Origin: Halanaeroarchaeum sp. HSR-CO
GTDB lineage: Archaea; Halobacteriota; Halobacteria; Halobacteriales; Halobacteriaceae
Assembly: GCF_024972755.1 (NCBI RefSeq)
Contig: NZ_CP087724.1
Span: 1,488,001-1,552,000, forward strand
Length of the DNA stretch: 64,000 nt
Direction: 5' to 3'
Made by a program: the position numbers and the translations under genes. Below, one piece after another: positions 34,281 through 43,453 of this stretch. Under the pieces are notes generated by a model. It was given only the letters and a program-made list of their open reading frames with translations, made no database searches and was not told the DNA's origin. Position 1 is the stretch's first letter; every line of letters starts with the position of its first letter.

Positions 34281-35066
34281 TTACACGATACCGAGACCCG
34301 ACAATACCAGCCGGAAACCGATGACAGTCAGCAGTACCGAGACGACGGCGTTCTGCGTCGAAGGCGTCGTACTGGCGCGAAATCTCGCTCCGATCGAGAC
34401 GCCGATCAATCCGATACCGGCGACCACTATCGAAAGGTAGAGTAACGATCCCGGGCCGTACAACCCGAGGACCGACGCGAGACCGACACGGACCGTCGAG
34501 ACCCCGAGGAATATCAACGCGAGCACGCCGACGAAGACTTCCCGATCGACGTCGACGGTGTCCAGATAGGCGACTACCTGGACGCCCACGTTCGAAGCAC
34601 CGAACACGAACCCAGAGATCGTGCCGAGAACTACCTGGATGGGCACCGTGTCCATCGGTGTCGAATCGAGTCTTCGTTCGATTCGGGTCGGGAGGATCGA
34701 TCGCTGATTCGCCACGACGTATCCGAGAGTGAACAATCCCAGCCCGAGTGCGAAAACCGACGCGGGAATCGCGTTCAACAGCGCCATCCCGACTGCGGTT
34801 CCGAGGATTGCCGCGAGAACGTAGGGCCAAAATCGACGGACGCAGGTTCGAAGCCGCTCTTCGTCGAGTTCACGGGCGAGGGAGACGTTGGCGGCCAACA
34901 GCGGAATGATCATGACCGTCACGGCATCGGCCGGCGGAAGGACGACTGCGAGCGAGGCCGTACTGACGACCGCATAGCCGAATCCGGCGAACCCAACGAC
35001 GAGACCGCCGGCGAAGACGATGGCCGCGACGAGTATCCCCTCGGTCGATACGATCCCGAGACTCAT
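34281..35066 (-). CDS. TauE/SafE-family membrane transporter
   Basis: 261 residues with about eight helices. The family pattern is present: VVGFAGFGYAVVSTASLAVVLPP in the first half, and LGTISGFVFGASNVGVQVVAYL in the second, the twice-repeated Gly-rich motif. Members export sulfite or organosulfur anions, or act as general anion permeases; the substrate here is unknown. It is a single gene, 195 bases from the DUF3179 gene on the same strand. Confidence 0.82.
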   Translation of the reverse strand: MSLGIVSTEGILVAAIVFAGGLVVGFAGFGYAVVSTASLAVVLPPADAVTVMIIPLLAANVSLARELDEERLRTCVRRFWPYVLAAILGTAVGMALLNAIPASVFALGLGLFTLGYVVANQRSILPTRIERRLDSTPMDTVPIQVVLGTISGFVFGASNVGVQVVAYLDTVDVDREVFVGVLALIFLGVSTVRVGLASVLGLYGPGSLLYLSIVVAGIGLIGVSIGARFRASTTPSTQNAVVSVLLTVIGFRLVLSGLGIV

Positions 35067-35674
35067 CGTGTGCGAGAACCACTCCCGGTGCTATGAACCT
35101 GGGGCTACCGGCCTATCTCACCACCGAGAGGACCGTCGAGAATCGCCCATCGACCAGGCAGTGACCGATTTCCGAATCCGGGTTACCGGTGTCACACTCA
35201 CTTACCGCATGCTCAGCAAGCGCTCATGCTTGCGTCGACGAATTATCCATTGGAGTCGGTGTTCGGGCATTGGCTACCTCCCCCACTCCCCAAGTTCCGC
35301 ACTGACTTCGCCCCTTTCAACCGCCTGCACTTGCGCCGATAGTCCCTGCCCACAAAGCTCACGTCTCGTCGTGGTGGGGACGGTAAGACCCACCGCGGTA
35401 ACGGTGATTGATTCGTAAGGAACGCGTGAATCGCGTACGTTTCGCCCGCCGTCCGGGATTGGTGTCTCCGCAGTCAACGCCGAGGGGATGCAGGATATGA
35501 ACACGACGAACACGAACGTGGGAAGTGCGGTCAGGCCTTTGACTGGGTGACCGAACTGATGATTCATCCCAAGACGCCCACGATGTGGAGCTGTAGCGAC
35601 GGTATCTGTCGACTGGCGTTTTCGACCCGTCTTCGAGGCGATCACGGGTTCGTGTCGGGTGCACTACCCCGCAC
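35067..35674. other. Mostly gene-free interval with a possible decayed frame
   Basis: About 600 bases with no credible intact gene. On the plus strand a frame through about 35440-35684 reads GYEHDEHERGKCGQAFDWVT, then MWSCSDGICRLAF, and stops at 35682-35684. The paired cysteines suggest the tail of a small zinc-binding protein, but it has no start. An imperfect palindrome around GCAAGCGCTCATGCTTGC lies at 35216-35233. The area looks like a graveyard between the TauE and DUF2062 genes. Confidence 0.35.
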
Positions 35675-36130
35675 CTACACGTGATCGAAGCGGCGTCGTA
35701 GGTCGTACACGATCCGCAGGGCGACGAAGTAGCCGAAGAACGCGAACGCCACTGCCAGGATGAAGTTACCGACCCAGAGTCTGACCAGGACATCCGACCC
35801 GACCGAAAGCAGTGACCCCTCGACGGTCAATCCTGGGCCTGGGCCGAGAATCCGCTGTCCGAGCCAGTAACTGCTACCGTACACACCCCACTTCACCACG
35901 GGGTTGAGGACGATGACCGATGCCAGCATGGCGATCTTGCTCAACTGTCGAAAGAGGAGGACGAGGATGGCCATCGCCAGGAATCCAGTCCCGAGCGTGG
36001 GAAGTGCGGTGATGAACACACCGATTCCGAAGCTGAGGGCCACCTCGTGGGATGAATGGTTCTCGATGAGGGCGGACTCCAGTTCAGCCTGGACACGGTG
36101 ATGGGCCCGTACCAGGCCCTCTCGCACCAT
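35675..36130 (-). CDS. DUF2062 membrane protein
   Basis: 151 residues. A basic helical head (MVREGLVRAHHRVQAEL) is followed by HSSHEVALSFGIGVFITALPTLGTG, the conserved beginning of the DUF2062 domain. Three to four helices and the motif NPVVKWGVYGSSYWLGQ follow. The role of DUF2062 proteins is unknown; some fuse to glycosyltransferases. It sits alone, about 70 bases from the IS605-like element. Confidence 0.82.
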   Translation of the reverse strand: MVREGLVRAHHRVQAELESALIENHSSHEVALSFGIGVFITALPTLGTGFLAMAILVLLFRQLSKIAMLASVIVLNPVVKWGVYGSSYWLGQRILGPGPGLTVEGSLLSVGSDVLVRLWVGNFILAVAFAFFGYFVALRIVYDLRRRFDHV

Positions 36131-36215
36131 CAGTATTGAAAAAGGTCGTGGACACTATCAACGCATCGACACCGTCGGCACGTCGAGACTGGTAGCACGA
36201 GTGAACTACCCTACC

Positions 36216-37457
36216 CTACTCGCTCACGGCTGACGCCGTATGCTCCTTGAGGGTAGGGCTTCCTGATTCAACGACGCGCTTTGCAGACACGGAGGTGTCC
36301 ACAGGGAGCGCAGTCTCCACAGGCGTTTCTTCGGAGTGTCCCACTCCTACATCGTTGATACCGCGAGAAAGGATGTTCCACGCCGCGTTCGCGTCCCTGT
36401 CCGCCTCAAACCCGCAGGCGGGACAGGAATGTTCACGGACCCACAACGGCTTCTCCGTCGAGACGCCGCACGCCGCACACTCTTTCGTCGTCCCTCTCGG
36501 GTTGACCGCGACGAAGTGCGTTCCTTCACGGTCGCACTTGTATTCGAGCAACGAGAGGAACGTTCGCCACGCCGCCGATGCCGTGTTGCGGCTGTTCGAC
36601 GGCGATTCCATCATCCCCTTCACGTTCAGGTCTTCGACCGCCACGAAGTCGTACTCCCGAGCGTAGTACGCCGAGAGCTTGTGAAGAAAGTCGCGGCGCT
36701 TCCGTCGGAGGTCGGCGTGACACTCCGCAACGCGCCGCCGTTGCTTCTCGTAGTTGTTCGACCCGTGTTGCTTGCGCGAGAGCTTCCGTTGCTCTCGTTC
36801 CAGTCGCTCCCGTTCGTCTGAGAGGTCGAGCGACCCGACCGCCGTGCCGTCCGTATCGTGGGCGTACTTGAGAATCCCCACGTCGATGCCGACGCACTTC
36901 TCGGGGTTCTCAGGCGGTTCGGGCGGTTCGTGGTCGATTTCGACGCCGAAGGTGGCGAACCACTCACCCGTCGGTTCCTTCTTGACCGTGACCTGTTTGA
37001 GCTTCGCGTCGTCGGGGATGGCGCGGTGGAGCCGAATCGGTATGTCCGCGAGTTTCGAGAGTGACAGTACAGTCTGACCGCCCTTCTTGTCGAGCTTGAA
37101 GCCAGACTGACTGTACGTGAAACTCCTGTACTCGCGTGGCGGCTTCCACTTGAGTTGACCGACACCGTAGCCGTTCTCCTTGAGTTTGGAGAGTCCTTTG
37201 AGGTTGTCGAACAGCCGTTCCACGACGGTTTGAAGAACCTTCGAGTACACGTCCGAGAGGCCGTCCCACCACTTCTTGAGGTTGGGGAGTTCCGACCGCA
37301 GAGTGGTCATGGACGGCAGTTCACCGTGTTCGTCTTGGTACTCGTTGAGACGGTAGAGCGTGTGGTTGTACAGTTGCCTACAAATGTCTCGGTGGCGGTC
37401 CAACTCCTCACGGTGGGCGTCGGACGGCTTGAGACGGTACTTGTAGGCGTAGTACAT
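36216..37457 (-). CDS. tnpB: TnpB, RNA-guided endonuclease
   Basis: 413 residues, intact. RuvC residues lie in GIDVGI (Asp), VAVEDLNVKGM (Glu) and ADRDANAAWN (Asp), and the zinc finger is CAAC ... CPAC. The N-terminus is MYYAYKYRLKPSDAHREELD. Its organisation is the same as the TnpB at 3332-4567, with clear sequence similarity in the C-terminal half (for example WVREHSCP.CGFE.DRDANAA), so the two elements are related. Its last codons extend into the right end, where the guide RNA should be encoded. The predicted guide is the complement of 36181-36200. Confidence 0.93.
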   Translation of the reverse strand: MYYAYKYRLKPSDAHREELDRHRDICRQLYNHTLYRLNEYQDEHGELPSMTTLRSELPNLKKWWDGLSDVYSKVLQTVVERLFDNLKGLSKLKENGYGVGQLKWKPPREYRSFTYSQSGFKLDKKGGQTVLSLSKLADIPIRLHRAIPDDAKLKQVTVKKEPTGEWFATFGVEIDHEPPEPPENPEKCVGIDVGILKYAHDTDGTAVGSLDLSDERERLEREQRKLSRKQHGSNNYEKQRRRVAECHADLRRKRRDFLHKLSAYYAREYDFVAVEDLNVKGMMESPSNSRNTASAAWRTFLSLLEYKCDREGTHFVAVNPRGTTKECAACGVSTEKPLWVREHSCPACGFEADRDANAAWNILSRGINDVGVGHSEETPVETALPVDTSVSAKRVVESGSPTLKEHTASAVSE

Positions 37458-37458
37458 T

Positions 37459-37863
37459 CTACTCGCGTTGGTCCTCTACGTACTGTTTCAGCACATCCAG
37501 CGACACCTGCCCCGTCGAGATGAGGCAGTACGAGTCGTTCCAGAACGAGTCGCCCCACAGTTCGGTCTTGAGTTCGTCCGCGTACTCGTTGCGGATACGG
37601 CGGGCGGTCGCGCCCTTGGCCGTGTTGATGAACTTCACGAGGTCTGTGGTTGGTTTCGCTCGAAAGAGGATGTGTACGTGGTCGTCCTCGCCGTCGAGGT
37701 TCGTCAGTTCGACACCGTAGTTGTCCGTGAACCCGCTGATGACCTCGTGAATGAATTGGGTTCGCTCCTCGGTTAGCACTCCGCGCCGATACTTCGTGGT
37801 GAGTATCAGGTGGTAGTGCAGGGAATACGTCGAATGCGCTCCCGTGTCGAGGTCGTACTCCAT
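37459..37863 (-). CDS. tnpA: TnpA, Y1 HUH transposase of IS200/IS605 type
   Basis: 134 residues, the usual length. The HUH metal motif is DDHVHILF (His62 and His64), and the catalytic tyrosine is in KQYVEDQ (Tyr128). Other family marks are YHLILTTKYRRGVL near the N-terminus and WNDSYCLISTG. It cuts and joins single-stranded element ends at the TTCAC-type sites. tnpB starts two bases downstream. It could mobilise the tnpA-less element at 3231-4583, which shares the TTCAC end. Confidence 0.94.
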   Translation of the reverse strand: MEYDLDTGAHSTYSLHYHLILTTKYRRGVLTEERTQFIHEVISGFTDNYGVELTNLDGEDDHVHILFRAKPTTDLVKFINTAKGATARRIRNEYADELKTELWGDSFWNDSYCLISTGQVSLDVLKQYVEDQRE

Positions 37864-37963
37864 TGGGTTCGACCAATACTATACTACCCTACTGCAAAAA
37901 CGTTGTGATTGCGTGGGCCTGTGGGCCTGCTACCGAATCGTGTATGAGAACTGTGCGGCGTTG

Positions 37964-38012
37964 ACGAGACGCAAAGCGTCTCGTTCGCACACCAGAAATC
38001 TTCGATTTCTGG
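37964..38012. repeat. Two adjacent perfect hairpins beside the IS605-like element
   Basis: ACGAGACGC-AAA-GCGTCTCGT (37964-37984) and CCAGAAATC-TTC-GATTTCTGG (37992-38012), each with a 9-base stem and a 3-base loop, seven bases apart. They lie 60-110 bases outside the deduced left end of the element. Nothing in the 37905-38173 interval codes for protein. They may be ends of another small element or a structured RNA. Confidence 0.5.
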
Positions 38013-38173
38013 GGACGCTGTATCCCCTCCCTGCTCGCCCCTCCCGTTCGGTCGGCGCTCGCTGAGGAAGGGGGCTTAGCGCCTACTTTCAGCTAAACTT
38101 ACCAGTTCCTTTGACGGCCGGACGACGGTAGATCCTGAAATACACCGATAGCCAGAAGTAGAACTCGGCTTTG

Positions 38174-39826
38174 TCATTCACGAAGCGAGTCTTCTTGAGC
38201 TTTTGGGAGCGCAATTTTAATAATATTTCCGCGGGGAGAATTGCGTTCAATATGAAGATTGCCTCCCGAACGGGTCACTAGCAATTTGACAAGCCACAGG
38301 CCAAGACCGCTCCCATGTTGCAGCGGGGTCTGCTCTCTGTCGGCCAGCAGTATATCGATCTCGTGCTTCGATATGTACGGACCGGTATCGGCCACGTCAA
38401 TCCGGACGCAATCATCAGTTTCTTCGGCAAAAATCGAAACCTCCGGTTGCTCGTCGTCGTTGTGGACGATGGCGTTCGTAATGACTTCCTTTAGTGCTTG
38501 ATCGAATTTTGCACACGCCTTCACGTCTAAATTTCCAGATTTAGACACGTCAATACTGGCACCCGGATATTCGGTCTTGACTGAACTAGTAACTCTCCGA
38601 ATGAGATCGCCCAGGCCGATCGTTTCTTTTTCTTGCGGTTCTGTTAATAGCGTCGTTATCTCGTGACTATTTTCTGTTAATTTTAGCAAACTATCGCTCG
38701 CCGTAATTATTTGATTGGAGGACTCTCGTGTTGCGGCTGCGGAAGCTTGTGAACGAATTAATTCGCCGTGTCCACGGATGATGTTCAATTTGTTTCGGTA
38801 GTTATGCCGCAGGAACCGGTCGAGAGCCTTCAATTGATGCACGCGTTCTTTCCGTTCTCGAATGTTTTGGAGGAGTCCAACCCAATTGACAATATCGCCC
38901 GTGTCATCAGTTACTGGGACACATTGCAGCTTAACCAAGACCTTTCCCTTTTCGCCGAGGCGGTTCGGAAATTCGATCGTCACGGCCTCACCCGACGCAG
39001 TGGATTTGCGCAGTCTCTCGATCGTGTTTGTATCCGTTTTCTCGGCGATGACGTCTTCTAATGTCGTTCCGATCGTTTCTTCACGAGAAGCGTCCAGTAA
39101 CTCTAGTGCAGCATCGTTCGCATATACGATCGATCGATCGCGCCTGATTATTTCACAAATCACGACGCCGAACGACGCACCATCTATCGCTCGAATATAG
39201 CCTCGCAAAATACGCGTCAAATAATCCTGGTTCGTTTCTGCTCGAACCTGTTTGATATTGTACCTGCCAATGGCTGCACCTGTAGTTCCGCCGGCTGATC
39301 CAACGGTCGCAATCGTGGTGACCGGTCTGTAAACGGAGTGTCCATTTACGGCCCAGTTCACCATGAGTCCTCCCGTCACGAAACAAAATATGACCAACAC
39401 ACCGACGACCCACCACACGACCGTCCGGAGTTCACTGGTCGTCCAACTCATGCGATGTATCAAGAGAACGCTTCCGAAAAATGACAAAGAAATTAGCGCC
39501 GGAAAAACGATTCCCACGATGACCGACACGAAGCGTAGGTCTTCTGCGAGAAAACCGCTGAATACCTGGACCACGATCACACCCAGGGAAATGCCGTAGA
39601 GCAGAGCGTGGTATTGAACCGTCCGATTTAACAGCGTGGAAATTTGGATACGCTGAGGTTCAAGAAACTGTACGATAGAGGAAAGGGGGGATAAGTCAAC
39701 ATTGAAACGGTTGCACAGGACACGACCTCCAAATCGAATAGTGCTCATCCAGCTCCACCATCTATTTCTTATTAATCCGCTGTCGTTCGCTGCTGAATCA
39801 CCGGACTCGGTCTGTGAGGTGTTCAT
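38174..39826 (-). CDS. Membrane-bound PAS-domain histidine kinase
   Basis: 550 residues from MNTSQTESGD (a second Met precedes it). Four helices lie at about 70-210, including LRFVSVIVGIVFPALISL and VVWWVVGVLVIFCFVTGG. A PAS domain follows (GVVICEIIRRDRSIVYANDAALELLDA...), then the dimerisation helix with phospho-acceptor His in RFLRHNYRNKLN. The ATPase domain has an N-box (KEVITNAIVHND), a G1 box (DVADTGPYI) and a G2 box (HGSGLGLWLVK). No response regulator adjoins it; haloarchaeal kinases are often orphan. A transducer gene lies 91 bases upstream on the same strand. Confidence 0.88.
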   Translation of the reverse strand: MNTSQTESGDSAANDSGLIRNRWWSWMSTIRFGGRVLCNRFNVDLSPLSSIVQFLEPQRIQISTLLNRTVQYHALLYGISLGVIVVQVFSGFLAEDLRFVSVIVGIVFPALISLSFFGSVLLIHRMSWTTSELRTVVWWVVGVLVIFCFVTGGLMVNWAVNGHSVYRPVTTIATVGSAGGTTGAAIGRYNIKQVRAETNQDYLTRILRGYIRAIDGASFGVVICEIIRRDRSIVYANDAALELLDASREETIGTTLEDVIAEKTDTNTIERLRKSTASGEAVTIEFPNRLGEKGKVLVKLQCVPVTDDTGDIVNWVGLLQNIRERKERVHQLKALDRFLRHNYRNKLNIIRGHGELIRSQASAAATRESSNQIITASDSLLKLTENSHEITTLLTEPQEKETIGLGDLIRRVTSSVKTEYPGASIDVSKSGNLDVKACAKFDQALKEVITNAIVHNDDEQPEVSIFAEETDDCVRIDVADTGPYISKHEIDILLADREQTPLQHGSGLGLWLVKLLVTRSGGNLHIERNSPRGNIIKIALPKAQEDSLRE

Positions 39827-39920
39827 CAAGTCCCCTCCATGACATATCAGTTTTCATCAGCAATCGGCCCCATGTATATCTCTCCGGATGGTGATAATCC
39901 AGTCGGTATCTCATCTGCGA

Positions 39921-41759
39921 TCAGTCCGATGTCGTGCTCGCCGTCAGTGGGGGATCACCCATCTTTGCAGACTGCGGTGTTTGACTGGTAGATTTCTCCG
40001 TAACATCGAACTGTTCGACGAGTTCCTGTAGCTCACTGGCCACTTTCGAAAGGCGATCGATATTTTCACGAATTTCCGAAAGTGAGGCGGTTTGTTCTTC
40101 CGATGCTGCCGAGACATGGTTCGACTCCATAGCCGTTTCGTCCGCTGTATCGGCAACTTCTTCGATCATTGCGGCGACTTCCTCCGTCGAAGCAGCCTGG
40201 TCATCGGTGGCATCACTTATCTCTTTGATGCCGTCTTCGACTTCCTCGATAGCGGCGGCTATCTCTCCGAACGTATCGATCGCTTTTTCGATCGTGACTG
40301 TGCCCGCTTCAACGCTCTCTTCCATTTGCCGTATACTTCTCGTCATGTCATCCGTCGTCGAAGTCAGATTGCCAATCCGCTCTTCAATCTCCGTCGTTGC
40401 ATTGGCGGTCTCACCTGCAAGCTCTTTGATCTCGTCTGCAACGACTCCGAATTCGCCGCCAGATTCTCTCGCCCTCGCCGCTTCGATAGAAGCATTTACC
40501 GCCAGAAGGTCAGTCTGTTTGGCTATATCATCAATCAGCTGTACGATTTCACTGATTTGTTTCACTTCCTCCTCTAACTGGGAGACTCGCTCTACGGCAT
40601 CTTTTGCCTCGGTTTCGATAGTTGCTAATTCACTCGACGCTCGGGACGCCTTCTTTCGGCCTTCTTCCCCAAGCGAAACCGTAGACGAGGCTCTATCTGC
40701 AACCTCTGACGAGGAGGCAGCGATCTCCTCGATCGTCGCAGACAGGTCTTCGATTTCCCCAGAAACCTGTTGGAGATCCTCATGCTGGCTGTCCGCGCCT
40801 TGCGATATCTCCTGGACCGATTTGGCAATATCTTCGCTCGCAGTTTCGATCTCGGCGGAACTCGTAGAGACTGCCTGGCTCGTTTCGGCGACGGTATCCG
40901 AGACCTCACGAACGGCGCGGATACTATCGGCAATGCTATCGACTCCTTCATCTAAATCCGAGAGCACCTCGCCATACCGGTGTGGGAGAGTCGTATCGAG
41001 GTTCATATCAAGTCGGCCATTTTTTAGATCTGTGCTGGCCTGCGAAATTTCTTCGAACCCACCTTCGAGTTGATTGAGAGCATCGTCGAGGTCACGGAGA
41101 ACCGCACCGTACCTGCCAGGTTTGTCGGTATCAATTTGGAGATCCAGATGACCTGATTCGAGACTCTGGCTCGCGTTTTCGATCTCACGAAAACTATCAT
41201 CCAGGGTGGACATTCCAGTATTCAAATTTTGGAGAGCTAACCCATATTGTCCAGGATACGCCGCATCAACCTCGGATTCTAGCTTTCCGGTTTCGAGGTT
41301 TATGCTCAACTCGCGAATATCGCCAAACACACCCGATAGTCGTAGTTGCATCGTTTCGAAAGATCGCATAAGATCGCCGATCTCGTCGGACTGAGTCGTG
41401 TCGGTGACCTGTCGGTCAAGCTCACCCTCAGCTATCGATGTTGCGATCGATTCCATCTGACCGATCGGCTCGATCAAATCGCGTTGGACCATCAGCAAGG
41501 TGTTGAGACCCGCAAGAATCGCCAGGGCGAACACCACACCGAACACGGCGAGTTCTACGAGAGCGAACTCCTGGAGGAAAACCCGCCATCCCATCATTAC
41601 GACACCGAGGACGAAAACGGCGATCATTCCCACGAATTGGGCTGCTGTCACCGTAACGATTTTGCGCCGTACTGATTTGGTCAGGCCGAATGCCCCCATA
41701 CCTCGCCAGAGAATATCTTCGTATCGATCAAGACCCTCACGTAAAATGTTCTTAATCAT
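39921..41759 (-). CDS. HAMP-containing chemotaxis transducer without external sensor domain
   Basis: 612 residues from the ATG at 41759 (MIKNILREG), which has GGAGG 10-15 bases ahead; an upstream Met at 41795 lies too close to the promoter. Two helices (about 38-58 and 66-91) are separated by only about eight residues. HAMP follows (LIEPIGQMESIATSIAEGEL...). Then come three ~45-residue repeats with the shared core L.xG.L....D...P..YG..L..L (about 151-288), and the MCP signalling domain with the hairpin tip DDIAKQTDLLAVNASIEAAR. With no outer ligand domain it must sense through a partner or internally. Confidence 0.88.
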   Translation of the reverse strand: MIKNILREGLDRYEDILWRGMGAFGLTKSVRRKIVTVTAAQFVGMIAVFVLGVVMMGWRVFLQEFALVELAVFGVVFALAILAGLNTLLMVQRDLIEPIGQMESIATSIAEGELDRQVTDTTQSDEIGDLMRSFETMQLRLSGVFGDIRELSINLETGKLESEVDAAYPGQYGLALQNLNTGMSTLDDSFREIENASQSLESGHLDLQIDTDKPGRYGAVLRDLDDALNQLEGGFEEISQASTDLKNGRLDMNLDTTLPHRYGEVLSDLDEGVDSIADSIRAVREVSDTVAETSQAVSTSSAEIETASEDIAKSVQEISQGADSQHEDLQQVSGEIEDLSATIEEIAASSSEVADRASSTVSLGEEGRKKASRASSELATIETEAKDAVERVSQLEEEVKQISEIVQLIDDIAKQTDLLAVNASIEAARARESGGEFGVVADEIKELAGETANATTEIEERIGNLTSTTDDMTRSIRQMEESVEAGTVTIEKAIDTFGEIAAAIEEVEDGIKEISDATDDQAASTEEVAAMIEEVADTADETAMESNHVSAASEEQTASLSEIRENIDRLSKVASELQELVEQFDVTEKSTSQTPQSAKMGDPPLTASTTSD

Positions 41760-41769
41760 TGGAGTCTCC

Positions 41770-41812
41770 CTCCTCCATCGATATCTCATTCCCACTAATG
41801 GTCATATTTATA
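41770..41812 (-). promoter_or_regulatory. Promoter and Shine-Dalgarno sequence of the transducer gene
   Basis: On the minus strand CTATAAATA (41812-41804) is a clear TATA box, 45-53 bases ahead of the ATG at 41759. GGAGG (41774-41770) follows, so the transcript has a short leader with a ribosome-binding site. This decides the start at 41759. The rest of 41813-42335 is unusually AT-rich for this genome. It has open frames up to 72 codons (for example 42023-42241 plus) but none I recognise. Confidence 0.55.
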
Positions 41813-42335
41813 GAATATTTTCGTACAGCTGTGTTGACTATGTTCCATAACACTCCAGAATATACCGTAGCGATGGACGTGGCCCCGTTCGATACATATG
41901 GTAGTCTACACCCCGATAGCCGCCTCCACCATGTCGCAAACATCATACAATAGGTATTAATACTTGCCACCAGATTATTATTTCAAGGTCCAGTTTCAGT
42001 GGTGAAACAATATTGAGAATCCGTGGACCATCGAAAATTGCCGAAATTATCGGCCAAAATAACGAACTGCTCAGAAATCGATTGTGGCAGCAAACGATAT
42101 ACCGCCGAGATAATGGTGGTTTACCAGCACCATCCTCTCTTTCGACGTCGCTTTACGTCACACGGAATTGATCTCGATTGCCTCGTTAGTACTGCTGAAG
42201 CGGTAGATTTCTGGCATGAATTACTTCGAATCCCTCAATAGTAATACTCCTCCTGTCCCATTTTTAGTACTCCTCCGACCAGTACCACGGTCACAACCTC
42301 GACGGTTAAATCACGGGCCATACAATATCACCACG

Positions 42336-43319
42336 ATGGGAAACGCTGACCTCCGGCAATTGGCCGTAATCGAGGAGGTGTCCTTCGACGACCTCGACGG
42401 AGACGTCGTCGCCGTCGACGCGCACAACTGGCTGTATCGGTATCTCACGATCACGGTCAAGTTCACGAACGAGTCCGTCTACACGACGAGCGCGGGCGAG
42501 GAGGTCGCCAACCTGATCGGTATCGTCCAGGGCCTCCCGAAGTTCTTCGAGAACGACTTGACGCCGGTCTTCGTCTTCGACGGGAGCGTCACGGAACTCA
42601 AAGCCGAAGAGATCGAGGATCGTCGAGAAGCCAAAGCAGCTGCGGAGGAGAAACTCGCCGAGGCCCGGGAGGCAGGTGACGCGATAGCGGCGGCCCGGTT
42701 CGAATCCAGAACCCAGCGACTCACGGAGACGATCCACGAGACGACCCGGGGATTACTCGACCGACTCGACGTGCCCTACATCGAGGCACCCGCCGAGGGT
42801 GAGGCACAGGCGGCGTACATGGCCCGAACCGACGAAGCTGTCGACTACGCCGGAAGCGAGGATTACGACACGCTCCTGCTGGGTGCCCCCGTGACGCTCA
42901 GGAAACTCACGACCAGGGGCAATCCGGAACGAATGGACTTCCAGCAGACCCTCGCGGAACACGACATCACCTGGGAACAACTCGTCGACGTCGCCATCCT
43001 GATCGGGACCGATTTCAACGACGGACTCGCCGGGTTCGGTCCGAAGACCGCGCTCTCTTCGATCCACGAGCACGGCGACCTCTTCGCGGTCCTCGAGGCC
43101 GAGGGCGTCGAGATCGAACAGGCCGAAGCGATTCGGCAGCTGTTCCTCGACCCCGAGGTGACCGACGCCTACGACGTCGACTACGATCTGAATCCCGACA
43201 TCGATGCGGCGAAGGCGTACGTGACCGAGCAGTACGAGGTTCCGGCAGACGAGGTCGAACGCGGGTTCGAGCGGATCGAGGAGTCAGTGACACAGACCGG
43301 GCTGGATCGCTGGACCTGA
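42336..43319 (+). CDS. fen: Flap endonuclease 1 (FEN1)
   Basis: 327 residues from [15 protein letters not shown] (42336). Metal-binding residues are seen in [14 protein letters not shown] (about 30-43), [32 protein letters not shown] and [16 protein letters not shown], which are the N and I domains of the XPG/FEN family plus the helix-hairpin-helix. The C-terminus QTGLDRWT fits a PCNA-binding PIP box. It removes 5' flaps during Okazaki fragment maturation and repair. A TATA-like GTTAAATC about 30 bases ahead of the ATG indicates a nearly leaderless mRNA. Confidence 0.94.
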   Translation: MGNADLRQLAVIEEVSFDDLDGDVVAVDAHNWLYRYLTITVKFTNESVYTTSAGEEVANLIGIVQGLPKFFENDLTPVFVFDGSVTELKAEEIEDRREAKAAAEEKLAEAREAGDAIAAARFESRTQRLTETIHETTRGLLDRLDVPYIEAPAEGEAQAAYMARTDEAVDYAGSEDYDTLLLGAPVTLRKLTTRGNPERMDFQQTLAEHDITWEQLVDVAILIGTDFNDGLAGFGPKTALSSIHEHGDLFAVLEAEGVEIEQAEAIRQLFLDPEVTDAYDVDYDLNPDIDAAKAYVTEQYEVPADEVERGFERIEESVTQTGLDRWT

Positions 43320-43453
43320 CCGGGTTTCGTCGCTGAACCTGAGTGAACATCGTCGCTGGAGCTGAGCAGGTATCTTCGAGCAACCGAGGAACCGTGACCA
43401 ATCCCCGGGAACGTTCAGTCGGTTTTACGACGGTTCACGAATAACGGTGAATT

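Larger units (their letters stand above)
36201..37904 (-). mobile_element. IS605-like element with tnpA and tnpB
   Basis: Read on the minus strand, the element runs from AACGTTTTTG (left end at 37904) to TAGGGTAGTTCAC (right end, 36201). The TTCAC right terminus is the same as in the element at 3231-4583, and both left ends begin with AA plus a CG/T-rich stretch. A TAGGGTAG motif occurs near both ends, at 37884-37891 and 36206-36213, as expected for subterminal recognition. The left flank is ATCAC on the minus strand. Both genes are intact, so the element could be active. The ends are deduced, not proven. Confidence 0.7.
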
